Below, one piece after another: positions 1 through 6,418 of a DNA stretch of 23,809 nucleotides. Source of the stretch: a virus; the IMG/VR virus record IMGVR_UViG_3300023235_000136, positions 1-23,809 of that record; one strand, given 5' to 3'. The position numbers and the translations under genes were made by a program. Below the pieces are notes generated by a model, which was not told where the DNA came from, ran no database searches, and was given only the letters and a program-made list of their open reading frames with translations. Every line of letters starts with the position of its first letter. Position 1 is the stretch's first letter.

Positions 1-1
1 T

Positions 2-1072
2 AATCTATCAAGATTTAACGCGAACCTTGAATTTGATTCAGGCGATTTAGCTACTTGGATTCACGTTGCAGTGGTGGTAAATATATCAACCCCGACAGTC
101 TTGTTTTATATGAATGGTGTTGTTATGGCCGGCGGAGCAGTCAATACAGCGGCCACTGCAATTAGAGACACATCAGAGCCATTTGTAATTGGAGCAGAAA
201 ATGGGGCATCATTTTTTGACGGGTTAATAATGGGACTGAGGGTTTGGTCAGATTTAAGAACAGCAGATGAAATATTGCAATATAAAAATGTGCAATTACT
301 GGGAACTGAAGCAAATCTTGTTGCATCCTGGCCTTTAGATGACTCTTTATTAGACCAAACTTCCAATGATAACGACTTAACTAATAATAACAGCGCAGTG
401 TTTGTTGAAGACGTACCTCCAGTAGAAGCGACACCTTTCTTTGATGATTTTGAAAGCTATGATGTAGGAGCACTGGATGGTCACGGAGGTTGGGATGGCT
501 CAACAGATTACCGAGCTGAAACAACTGAGGTAAAAGAGGGAGTAAATGCTATGGGATTCCATACCACAGCAGTAGCTCTTATAAATAAAGTAGGTACTTT
601 AGTTGATGATGGAAGATGCTCATTCTACTTTTATAAATCAAGTCACGCTGCTAGAACCTATGTGTATCTAAACGAAGGAACTTCTGACGTGGCAATAATT
701 TATATCAATGATTCTGGCAATATTCAGTATTATAGTGCAGCGGCATATCACGACATTCAGGCTTACAATGAAAGCCAGTGGTATTTGGTAGAAACAGAAT
801 GGCGAAGCGTAGACCATAAAATGAGGCATAGGATAGACGGCGGTACGTGGACCTCATGGTTCGCGCCTTTTGCTGCTTGGACATACGGAATTAGTAGATT
901 CGGTATGACATCAAGAGACTACTCGGTGTCAGAATATTTCTATTTAGATTATATAGCAGAAGACCCACTACCATCATCTTCAATAAAATCAATTAATGGA
1001 CTAGCATATGCTTCAATAAAATCAGTTAATGGTCTAGCTATAGCAAGTGTTAAATCATTTGACGGATTGTAA
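2..1072 (+). CDS. LamG/ConA-like lectin virion protein, 5'-truncated
   Basis: The reading frame is open from base 2 and already shows LamG-type strands (WIHVAVVV, VLFYMNGVV, then GLRVWSDLRTADEI), so the gene starts before the window and the first in-frame ATG at 116 or GTG at 71 is internal. The visible 356 residues hold one LamG-like beta-sandwich (about residues 1-125) and a second ConA-like domain starting at FFDDFESYDVG (about 140-315). The end is an 11-residue repeat with core SIKSINGL that stops at the TAA. LamG and ConA-like domains bind carbohydrate and are common on phage tail fibres and decoration proteins, so a surface-binding role is likely. The lysis genes follow directly. The family is clear; the exact place in the virion is inferred. 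Confidence 0.75.
   Translation, partial: NLSRFNANLEFDSGDLATWIHVAVVVNISTPTVLFYMNGVVMAGGAVNTAATAIRDTSEPFVIGAENGASFFDGLIMGLRVWSDLRTADEILQYKNVQLLGTEANLVASWPLDDSLLDQTSNDNDLTNNNSAVFVEDVPPVEATPFFDDFESYDVGALDGHGGWDGSTDYRAETTEVKEGVNAMGFHTTAVALINKVGTLVDDGRCSFYFYKSSHAARTYVYLNEGTSDVAIIYINDSGNIQYYSAAAYHDIQAYNESQWYLVETEWRSVDHKMRHRIDGGTWTSWFAPFAAWTYGISRFGMTSRDYSVSEYFYLDYIAEDPLPSSSIKSINGLAYASIKSVNGLAIASVKSFDGL
980..1069 (+). repeat. C-terminal 11-residue repeat of the lectin gene
   Basis: Two full 33-base units (980-1012 and 1013-1045) and a partial third (1046-1069) encode S[IV]KS[IVF][ND]GL followed by AYA or AIA. The array ends exactly at the stop codon. The DNA copies have diverged at third positions while the peptide is kept, which suggests selection on the protein. 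Confidence 0.85.
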
Positions 1073-1094
1073 TAATTAATTAATTATAATTTTT

Positions 1095-1319
1095 ATGAAA
1101 AATACAATTAAAAGACATTTAATTTCGTTCGTCGTCACATTCATAGCAATGTTTTTACTAGCTCTTTATCCAGCTATCGAACTTGGGAACTGGGAGTCTG
1201 GAATTTTTTTAGGGGCTATATTAGCAGCTGCAAGGTCAGCGTTTAAGTTAGCCTGGGAATTTGCTTTAGTTCCATTATTTAACAATGCGTTAGACTGGGC
1301 TAAAGAATATAAAAAATAA
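1095..1319 (+). CDS. Holin-like small membrane protein
   Basis: This 74-residue protein has a short basic N-terminus (MKNTIKRH), a first hydrophobic helix at about residues 9-27, a Gly/Glu turn (GNWESG), a second hydrophobic helix at about 36-58 and a charged tail DWAKEYKK. Two spans, short length and a charged C-terminus fit a class II holin, which would permeabilise the inner membrane for the amidase encoded at 2401. It lies 22 bases after the lectin gene in an A/T-rich leader with no Shine-Dalgarno. The call rests on topology and position in a lysis cassette, because holins share little sequence. A structural membrane protein is the main alternative. Confidence 0.65.
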   Translation: MKNTIKRHLISFVVTFIAMFLLALYPAIELGNWESGIFLGAILAAARSAFKLAWEFALVPLFNNALDWAKEYKK

Positions 1320-1332
1320 TAAAACAAAATCT

Positions 1333-1608
1333 ATGGCTGGGAGTAATGACAAATTAAGAAAACTTTTGACAACAGAGGTTAAATATATAATAGCTATTGT
1401 AGTTTTTGTAGTGGGTGTTGTTGCTCCTTATTATAGTATTAAGCAGGATGTGGCCCTGATTAAACAAAATCATTTTGCTCATATGGAGACAATGACTAAA
1501 AATATTGAAACTAATAATGAAGAAATAAAAAAACTAAACGAAACTCAAGTACAGTTAATGCAAGCGATTGCCGGGAACACAGCAAAAATTGATATTTATC
1601 ATAAATAA
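1333..1608 (+). CDS. Single-span membrane protein with coiled coil, lysis-associated
   Basis: The 91-residue product has a short charged head, one strong transmembrane helix at about residues 18-35 (YIIAIVVFVVGVVAPYY) and then a polar, heptad-like helix to the end (about 38-85, rich in Lys, Glu, Asn and Gln). This layout resembles XhlA-type accessory proteins and spanin- or antiholin-like proteins that act beside holins. It starts 13 bases after the holin-like gene, so the two are very likely co-transcribed. No signal peptidase or lipobox site is visible. The lysis role is inferred from context and shape only. Confidence 0.55.
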   Translation: MAGSNDKLRKLLTTEVKYIIAIVVFVVGVVAPYYSIKQDVALIKQNHFAHMETMTKNIETNNEEIKKLNETQVQLMQAIAGNTAKIDIYHK

Positions 1609-1626
1609 ATTGTTCATTAAATAAAA

Positions 1627-1634
1627 AAGGAGGT
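1627..1634 (+). promoter_or_regulatory. Strong Shine-Dalgarno site
   Basis: AAGGAGGT lies 4 bases before the ATG at 1639 and is a perfect anti-16S match. It is the only full Shine-Dalgarno found before a gene here; most other starts have A/T-rich leaders. The site fixes this start and suggests unusually high translation of the small zinc-ribbon-like gene. Confidence 0.8.
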
Positions 1635-1638
1635 CGAG

Positions 1639-1848
1639 ATGTATACAGTAGAGGTTTGTATGAAATGTCACAGTTGCAATTTAGTAGGCAGATTCCAGAG
1701 TGAGAACGTTATCGATGCAGTTTGGGACTATATCGGTGATAATCCTGATAACATAAACTATGAAATCTGCGTGTGCATAGACTGTAGAAGTGAAATTGGC
1801 GATATTGCCGCAAAACAATTATTGAAGAATGGTTCCAATGAAAACTAA
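1639..1848 (+). CDS. Small zinc-ribbon-like protein
   Basis: The 69-residue protein carries two cysteine knuckles: Cys7, Cys10 and Cys13 near the start and Cys44, Cys46 and Cys49 (ICVCIDC) later. The 10/13 and 46/49 pairs, spaced as CxxC, would make a four-Cys zinc ribbon. The linker AVWDYIGDNPDNINYE may form a helix and a strand. No enzyme residues are visible; DNA, RNA or protein binding is the usual role of such ribbons. Its consensus ribosome-binding site stands out in this genome. Its last 11 bases overlap the start of the next gene, so translation is probably coupled. Exact function unknown. Confidence 0.7.
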   Translation: MYTVEVCMKCHSCNLVGRFQSENVIDAVWDYIGDNPDNINYEICVCIDCRSEIGDIAAKQLLKNGSNEN

Positions 1849-2110
1849 AAAGCACGAAGACCGGGAACGGAAGAGATTCAGAGAGTGGATGGATAAGGAC
1901 GACAATTGGAAAAGTAACGGAAAGAAGATTCATCACCATATTGTTAACAAGTATAACGGCGGTAATGACTGTCAATGCAATTTACTTTATATGGACGAAG
2001 CTAGAGAAAAGGCTTGGCACTTCTTATTCAAGAATCTCTCCTTTGAGGAGGCAGCAGAATTGCTACTCAGAGTAGCTAGGGCGAAGAAGAATCAGGAACG
2101 GCACCAATAG
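1838..2110 (+). CDS. HNH-like mini-protein
   Basis: The 90-residue protein has a basic head (MKTKKHEDRERKRF) and a core HHHIVNKYNGG...CNLLYMDE...AWHFLF. The His cluster at 32-34, Asn48 and His61 match the His-Asn-His spacing of HNH/beta-beta-alpha-metal nucleases, and helix SFEEAAELLLRVAR closes the fold. It lacks the usual extra zinc-binding CxxC pairs. I recall similar small proteins in phage and uncultured bacterial genomes, but nuclease activity is inferred. I chose ATG 1838 over the in-frame ATG 1829 because it gives an 11-base overlap with the upstream stop, as seen at two other gene pairs here. Confidence 0.6.
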   Translation: MKTKKHEDRERKRFREWMDKDDNWKSNGKKIHHHIVNKYNGGNDCQCNLLYMDEAREKAWHFLFKNLSFEEAAELLLRVARAKKNQERHQ

Positions 2111-2132
2111 GGGTGGACGTAAACTGCCCCTA
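2108..2132 (+). other. Hairpin at the stop codon before the NrdD-like ORF
   Basis: TAGGGG (2108-2113) pairs with CCCCTA (2127-2132). With two G-T wobbles and one G-C pair the stem reaches 9 bp around the loop ACGTAAA. It contains the TAG stop of the preceding gene and is followed by TAATTTTA, not a clean T-run. It could be a weak terminator, an RNA-processing site or an mRNA stabiliser. Confidence 0.5.
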
Positions 2133-2158
2133 TAATTTTACAAACTAATAACGATTAT

Positions 2159-2293
2159 ATGGCAAATGAAGGAAGACAAGAGTGCATAGTCTACAGTCGA
2201 GTAGTCGGCTGGCTTACGCCTACTAAGAATTATAATCTGGGGAAATCAGCTGAGTATAAGGATAGAAAAGTATTTAAATTGAATGAAAAGTAG
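2159..2293 (+). CDS. 44-residue ORF resembling the NrdD glycyl-radical C-terminus
   Basis: The ORF starts at ATG 2159 and ends at TAG 2291-2293. Its core reads YSRVVGWLTPTKN, then NLGKSAEYKDRKVF. This resembles the C-terminal segment of class III anaerobic ribonucleotide reductase, where an R-V-x-G-Y motif carries the glycyl radical and is followed by an N-x-GK-x-E-x-R pattern; Gly17 here would be the radical glycine. Only one Cys (Cys9) remains of the zinc site that normally precedes the motif. No catalytic NrdD core or NrdG activase is in the window. It overlaps the next ORF by 11 bases. It may be a stand-alone radical domain, a remnant or a reused fold. Confidence 0.55.
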   Translation: MANEGRQECIVYSRVVGWLTPTKNYNLGKSAEYKDRKVFKLNEK

Positions 2294-2399
2294 CCGTCCT
2301 ACAGCAGAAGACATATTCAAAGGCAAGTGTATTTTAGGTTGTTCTTTCGTAGTAGTTTGGGGAGCAGTTTTATTAATAATTTATTTAGCATTTAAATAA
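2283..2399 (+). CDS. 38-residue single-span membrane peptide
   Basis: The ORF begins inside the end of the NrdD-like ORF (ATG 2283, 11-base overlap) and stops at TAA 2397-2399, one base before the amidase start. The product is MKSSRPTAEDIFKG, then Cys16 and Cys20 and a hydrophobic helix at about residues 17-37 (FVVVWGAVLLIIYLAF) ending in Lys. Tight packing between coupled genes and a full transmembrane helix argue that it is translated. A holin partner, antiholin or spanin-like role is possible given the adjacent amidase; none is proven. Confidence 0.55.
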   Translation: MKSSRPTAEDIFKGKCILGCSFVVVWGAVLLIIYLAFK

Positions 2400-2400
2400 T

Positions 2401-2922
2401 ATGAAGACACCAGAATATATAATGATTCACCATTCGGCTGTATCTTATAAAAAAAATAGGGACCAGTTTAGAGCTAATAATAGTTATCATAGAAAGCTAT
2501 GGAATTTCAGGAGCAGTCTCGGTTACTATTTAGGATATAATTATGAGATAGCTAAGAATGGTAAGGTCAGACAGGCCAGGGCGGATGGAGAAACTACTGC
2601 GGCCTGTTATCAGGATGGTATGAACAATGGTAAATGTATTCACATTTGCTTGGATGGAAATTTTGACCAAGAGAAATATACTGCCCCTCAGTTATTTGCT
2701 GTAAGAGATTTATTAAAATCGTTAATATCAAAATATAATATTAAAGACATAATCGCTCACAGGGATTATGCCAATAAGAGTTGTCCAGGAATGAATGTAG
2801 ATATTGGCTATTTTAAGAAGGTGGCCGGGTTCAAAAAAGAAGAGCCAATATCTTCACCACCGGAACAATCAAACGCAGAAATTATAAAACAAATAATAGA
2901 ATTATTAACTAAATTAAAATAA
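2401..2922 (+). CDS. N-acetylmuramoyl-L-alanine amidase endolysin (Amidase_2, T7-lysozyme-like)
   Basis: The 173-residue enzyme would cut the amide bond between N-acetylmuramate and L-alanine in peptidoglycan during lysis. The fold markers of Amidase_2/PGRP are present: IMIHHSAV near the start (His10 as zinc ligand), GYYLGYNYEIAKNGK, IHICLDGNFD and IIAHRDYANKSCPG. His120, Lys126 and Cys128 have the same mutual spacing as His122, Lys128 and Cys130 of T7 lysozyme. A Pro/Ser linker (about 147-157) leads to a short C-terminal helix IIKQIIELLTKLK. There is no signal peptide, so export through a holin is expected. It sits with three small membrane proteins upstream, a standard lysis arrangement. 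Confidence 0.88.
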   Translation: MKTPEYIMIHHSAVSYKKNRDQFRANNSYHRKLWNFRSSLGYYLGYNYEIAKNGKVRQARADGETTAACYQDGMNNGKCIHICLDGNFDQEKYTAPQLFAVRDLLKSLISKYNIKDIIAHRDYANKSCPGMNVDIGYFKKVAGFKKEEPISSPPEQSNAEIIKQIIELLTKLK

Positions 2923-2929
2923 CAAAAGT

Positions 2930-3187
2930 ATGATTAACGACAAGATTAAAAACTGGTTTGGTAAAAAGAAGGAAACTCCAACTGAGCCAGTGGTAGAGAC
3001 TCCAACTGAGCCAGTGGTAGAGACTCCAACTGAGCCAGTGGTAGAGACTCCAACTGAGCCAGTAGTGGAAACTCCAGATAAAGGAATCCCAGCAACTTCA
3101 ATCGCTCCGGCAGTGACGAAGAGAGTATTGCCATATTTAGACTCTGACTCAAATGAGAAGGGAGAGGGAGAAAAAAGTTTTTTATAA
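2930..3187 (+). CDS. PTEPVVE-repeat small protein
   Basis: The 85-residue protein has a basic amphipathic start (MINDKIKNWFGKKKE), four tandem 8-residue units TPTEPVVE and a low-complexity acidic and basic tail. The middle is an extended, disordered Pro/Glu stalk. No domain is recognised. It begins 8 bases after the amidase stop and precedes the glycosyltransferase, so it shares their transcript. It could be a spacer or anchor protein; the lysine-rich head might bind a membrane or nucleic acid. Long ORFs on the opposite strand here are products of the repeat. Confidence 0.55.
   Translation: MINDKIKNWFGKKKETPTEPVVETPTEPVVETPTEPVVETPTEPVVETPDKGIPATSIAPAVTKRVLPYLDSDSNEKGEGEKSFL
2975..3070 (+). 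repeat. Four tandem 24-base repeats
   Basis: The unit ACTCCAACTGAGCCAGTGGTAGAG occurs at 2975-2998, 2999-3022 and 3023-3046 without change and at 3047-3070 with two substitutions. It stays in frame. Near-identity of the copies suggests recent expansion by slippage, and copy number probably varies between relatives. Confidence 0.95.
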
Positions 3188-3211
3188 TTAAATAACATAA
3201 TCCGCAAAAAT

Positions 3212-4957
3212 ATGAATAAGCCAAAATTTGACATCGTAGCTATAGCGAGGAACGAAGAAAAGCACATTCCAAAGATGATGAGTTCCTTAAAGGACTTCCA
3301 AGCTAGAGGTGGTAACGTCTATATACTTGACACGGGTTCAACTGATAAGACTGTTGAAGTAGCGAAGAGTTTAGGGTGTATAGTCAATGCTGTTGGAGAC
3401 AAGTTCAGAATAAAAGTTGACCAGGAATTAGCTGATAATATTAACAACAAATTTATTGTCGAGGGTGAAGCCCCTGTCGTCAAAGCTGGTGATTCATTTT
3501 TTGACTTCGCAAGTGCTAGAAATCACAGTGTTAGTTTTACAGAACTAGACATGATTTCTACAATGGACTGCGATGAAATCTTCACCAAGCTTGATATAGA
3601 TAAAATAAATCAGGCTATAGATGATGGTTATGAACAGTTCGAATACAGTTTTGTTTTCAGCCATGATGCCCTGGGTAATCCGGTAATCAAATTTAAACAA
3701 AGCAAGTTCTATAACAAAACAAAAACAAAATGGGTAGGGATAATTCACGAGGTCCTTCGAGGTCCAGCTAACATTATTAACGTTGAAGAAGATGTAATTA
3801 AGCTAGAGCACTACCAGAATGAAGAGACTAATCGCTCTGGTTATATTAGAGGCCTGGCTATAGACTGTTTCAATAACCCGAATAATGACCGTAACTCTCA
3901 TTACTTTGCTAGAGAATTATCCTATCTCGGTAGAACTAAATCAGCTATCAAAGAGTTTGAAAATCATATCTCAATGGGCAAGTGGGGAACGGAAGCAGCT
4001 CAGTCAATGCTTTATATTGGAGACTGTTATAAGAAGTTGGGCGATATCCCTAAGATGGTTATGTGGTATTCACTGTCAGTAGAAAAAGAAGCTAGAAGGG
4101 AACCTCTGATGAGAATGTCTGAATTCTATTTTGGAAGAGGGATGCACAAGCAAGCTATTGTTTACGCCGAAGCTGCTTTATCAGTTACTCAGTTACCGTT
4201 CTATTCAAATCACCAACCGTATTACGAGCATGCCCCTCACGAACTTCTTTATGTATCATACTGGGCATTAGGTGATAGAGTTAAAAGTAAAGAGCATTGG
4301 AAGAAGGCTATTAAGTTTATGCCTGGTAACCCTAAGTACATTTCAGACGCTCAGTTTTATAGAGACGAACCGGTTGAAAAAGTAGTTCCGAAGATTTCAT
4401 TCGTTATACCTACATTGGGTCGCGAAGAAGGATTAAATCGCTGTACGGACTCTATAGAGGCTCTAAATTATCCAAAAGACAAGGTTGAAGTGATTATTAA
4501 GCAAGATAGCTTTGAAAACAGAACTGGAGTACCGAAATTAGTTAAGCAGGGAGTTGAGGAATCAACTGGAGAATGGGTGGTGTTTGCTTCTAACGATATA
4601 GAATTTACTCCGGAATCAATTAATGAAGCCTTGGCTGTTGGAGAATTAGGATACGTTGCTTTCAACACCGGGCAGGTATCTCCGGATGAAGGGAATATCA
4701 ATGAACATTTCATGATAAGGAAAGATATTATTGAAAAGATAGGAGAAGTATTTGATACAGATTTCTGGCATGCCGGTTGTGATAATTTACTTCTAGCTAA
4801 GATGAGGAAACTTGGAGTATTCAGGAGAGCTGACAAGGCCGTAGTTAAACATTTCCACTTTACTCAAGGAGCAGAAATGGATAAGACATACGAACTTGGT
4901 TGGTCAAAAGTAGAAGAGGACCGGGCTCTATTGAAAAAGAAATTGTCAGAGCTATAG
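3212..4957 (+). CDS. Two-domain glycosyltransferase with central TPR-like helices
   Basis: The 581-residue protein opens with a GT-A family 2 domain: VAIARNEEKHI, ILDTGSTDKT and a metal-binding DCD at Asp119-Asp121 inside STMDCDEIF. Residues of about 225-370 are helical repeats of TPR type (ARELSYLGRTKSAIKEFENH, MLYIGDCYKKLGDIPKMVMWY). A second GT-A-like domain begins near residue 393 (ISFVIPTLGREEGLNRC) with ASNDIEF around Asp462 in the place of DxD and FWHAGCDN later. Such enzymes transfer a sugar from a nucleotide sugar to a protein or glycan. The target is unknown: virion proteins, host surface glycans and phage DNA are all possible. It lies between lysis and tail genes. Confidence 0.8.
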   Translation: MNKPKFDIVAIARNEEKHIPKMMSSLKDFQARGGNVYILDTGSTDKTVEVAKSLGCIVNAVGDKFRIKVDQELADNINNKFIVEGEAPVVKAGDSFFDFASARNHSVSFTELDMISTMDCDEIFTKLDIDKINQAIDDGYEQFEYSFVFSHDALGNPVIKFKQSKFYNKTKTKWVGIIHEVLRGPANIINVEEDVIKLEHYQNEETNRSGYIRGLAIDCFNNPNNDRNSHYFARELSYLGRTKSAIKEFENHISMGKWGTEAAQSMLYIGDCYKKLGDIPKMVMWYSLSVEKEARREPLMRMSEFYFGRGMHKQAIVYAEAALSVTQLPFYSNHQPYYEHAPHELLYVSYWALGDRVKSKEHWKKAIKFMPGNPKYISDAQFYRDEPVEKVVPKISFVIPTLGREEGLNRCTDSIEALNYPKDKVEVIIKQDSFENRTGVPKLVKQGVEESTGEWVVFASNDIEFTPESINEALAVGELGYVAFNTGQVSPDEGNINEHFMIRKDIIEKIGEVFDTDFWHAGCDNLLLAKMRKLGVFRRADKAVVKHFHFTQGAEMDKTYELGWSKVEEDRALLKKKLSEL

Positions 4958-4986
4958 TTGATAAAAACCCTAAAAAATGGTATAAA
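4958..4986 (+). promoter_or_regulatory. Sigma70-type promoter for the virion module
   Basis: TTGATA (4958-4963) and TATAAA (4981-4986) are separated by exactly 17 bases. Each hexamer is one base off consensus. The predicted start near 4993 leaves a leader of about 26 bases before ATG 5019. The site fills the widest + strand gap after the glycosyltransferase, where a promoter is plausible. Confidence 0.65.
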
Positions 4987-5018
4987 TAAAATATAAATAA
5001 TAATTAAAATATAATAAG

Positions 5019-6410
5019 ATGTACCCTCAAATAAAAATTATAAATGACATAGGTAACACACTTCATATCCCGAATCAGTTGGACGTGAAGGCTCTTACCT
5101 ATCTTAGCAGCAATATAGCGGCGGGGGTGATTGCCGTTCCTGTTGATAACACCACTGATTTCACCGATGGTGCATCAATTTTATTGCTGTTATCCTCAAT
5201 TGGAACTGAGAATTCTGAAATAGTAACGTCAGCCTCAAACACAGTCCAGAGTTTCGTAACTCTGGCTACAGTAATGGCTCATAACCGTGGTGACAACGTT
5301 AGTGAGATTAAGTGGGACCAGATAGTTATATCTAAAGCTACTGAAGCTGGAGGAGCTTATGCTGTTCTTGCTACTCAGACAATCTTCACCACACAGCAAA
5401 ACACAGTTATTTATGACACTATCGGTCTCTCAACTGATTACTATAAACTTCAATGGAAAAATTCATTAACAGGACTGTTGTCAGATTACTCAACGGAGAT
5501 GAGTGTAGATGCTTATCCGACTGACTCAGTTAATTCGATAGTAAAACCAGTGCGTAAGGCAATGGGAATTAGTGATGAGGATAATAGAATTACATCTGAT
5601 TTCTGCATAGAGGCTGTTAACGACGCTAGAAAATTTGTAGCTGCCAAACTTTACGGTATTCGTCACGCCTGGCAACAGGAGTTTGAGTATCCGATTAAGA
5701 TGTTGGCTGGAACTAATTTTGTAAACCTACCTTCAAACGTTGATTTTATTGAAACAGACCAATCAATTTTAGCGGCAAGATTATTGTTAGACAACATATT
5801 GACACCGTTCAATATGAGATATATTGACAAACGTAACTGGAATCAAGTTTCATTTTCAGTAATGGGTGGAGCAACCTCTGGCTCAACAGCCATAGGCGCT
5901 ACCGAAATAGTATTGGAAAACGTTGGGGACTTCCCCGATAGTTCATCCGGTGTAGCTTATGTAGCAACGGCAGCTTATACGGAAGAAATTGAAGAGATAG
6001 CTTACACCGGAATAAATGCAACAACAAATCAACTTACTGGAGTTACTGGAATCACTAGAACGATTCCTACTGGAACCAGGGTTTGGTCGAGACCCACAAT
6101 TTCACAGCCTATCTATTACACAGTATTTGATGATAAATTGTATTTCGACAGAATAGTTCCAGATTCAATGCAGGGACAGAATCTCTACATTGACTACTAT
6201 AAAAAGATTGATGAGGTTGTAAGTCTCTCTCAGGAGCTCCCAGAGCACTATAGAGAGATTTATAAGTGGTATCTACGTTATGCCATTAAGTATCGTAAAG
6301 ATACTTCTCTAGGCAGTGACGACCCAGATTTGAAGAAGTTCGAGAACTTAGTGCAAGCTCTGTTCAACAACCTTTATACGGGTCAAGATACTACAATAAT
6401 AACTAATTAA
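5019..6410 (+). CDS. Neck/adaptor-like virion protein with embedded beta-domains
   Basis: The 463-residue protein appears modular. Residues of about 25-90 form a small beta-domain (ITTDF-like [16 protein letters not shown] and EIVTSASN), repeated in kind at about 280-355 ([31 protein letters not shown]). Between them are an Fn3-like stretch (to about 160) and a helical core ([33 protein letters not shown]). The end is helical ([17 protein letters not shown]). The helical core with inserted beta domains resembles head-tail adaptor proteins of podoviruses, and it stands before a nozzle-like gene as gp11 precedes gp12 in T7. The assignment is inference from order and predicted structure, not from a clear motif. 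Confidence 0.5.
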   Translation: MYPQIKIINDIGNTLHIPNQLDVKALTYLSSNIAAGVIAVPVDNTTDFTDGASILLLLSSIGTENSEIVTSASNTVQSFVTLATVMAHNRGDNVSEIKWDQIVISKATEAGGAYAVLATQTIFTTQQNTVIYDTIGLSTDYYKLQWKNSLTGLLSDYSTEMSVDAYPTDSVNSIVKPVRKAMGISDEDNRITSDFCIEAVNDARKFVAAKLYGIRHAWQQEFEYPIKMLAGTNFVNLPSNVDFIETDQSILAARLLLDNILTPFNMRYIDKRNWNQVSFSVMGGATSGSTAIGATEIVLENVGDFPDSSSGVAYVATAAYTEEIEEIAYTGINATTNQLTGVTGITRTIPTGTRVWSRPTISQPIYYTVFDDKLYFDRIVPDSMQGQNLYIDYYKKIDEVVSLSQELPEHYREIYKWYLRYAIKYRKDTSLGSDDPDLKKFENLVQALFNNLYTGQDTTIITN

Positions 6411-6418
6411 ACACACAT

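Noticed and set aside
1059-1090. TTGACG and TATAAT before the holin-like gene
   Set aside because: Spacing is 20 bases and the predicted start falls inside the coding region, so it is not a good promoter.
2914-3267. Opposite-strand ORFs across the PTEPVVE repeat
   Set aside because: Repeat-derived, antisense to three likely genes, with no start context or domain.
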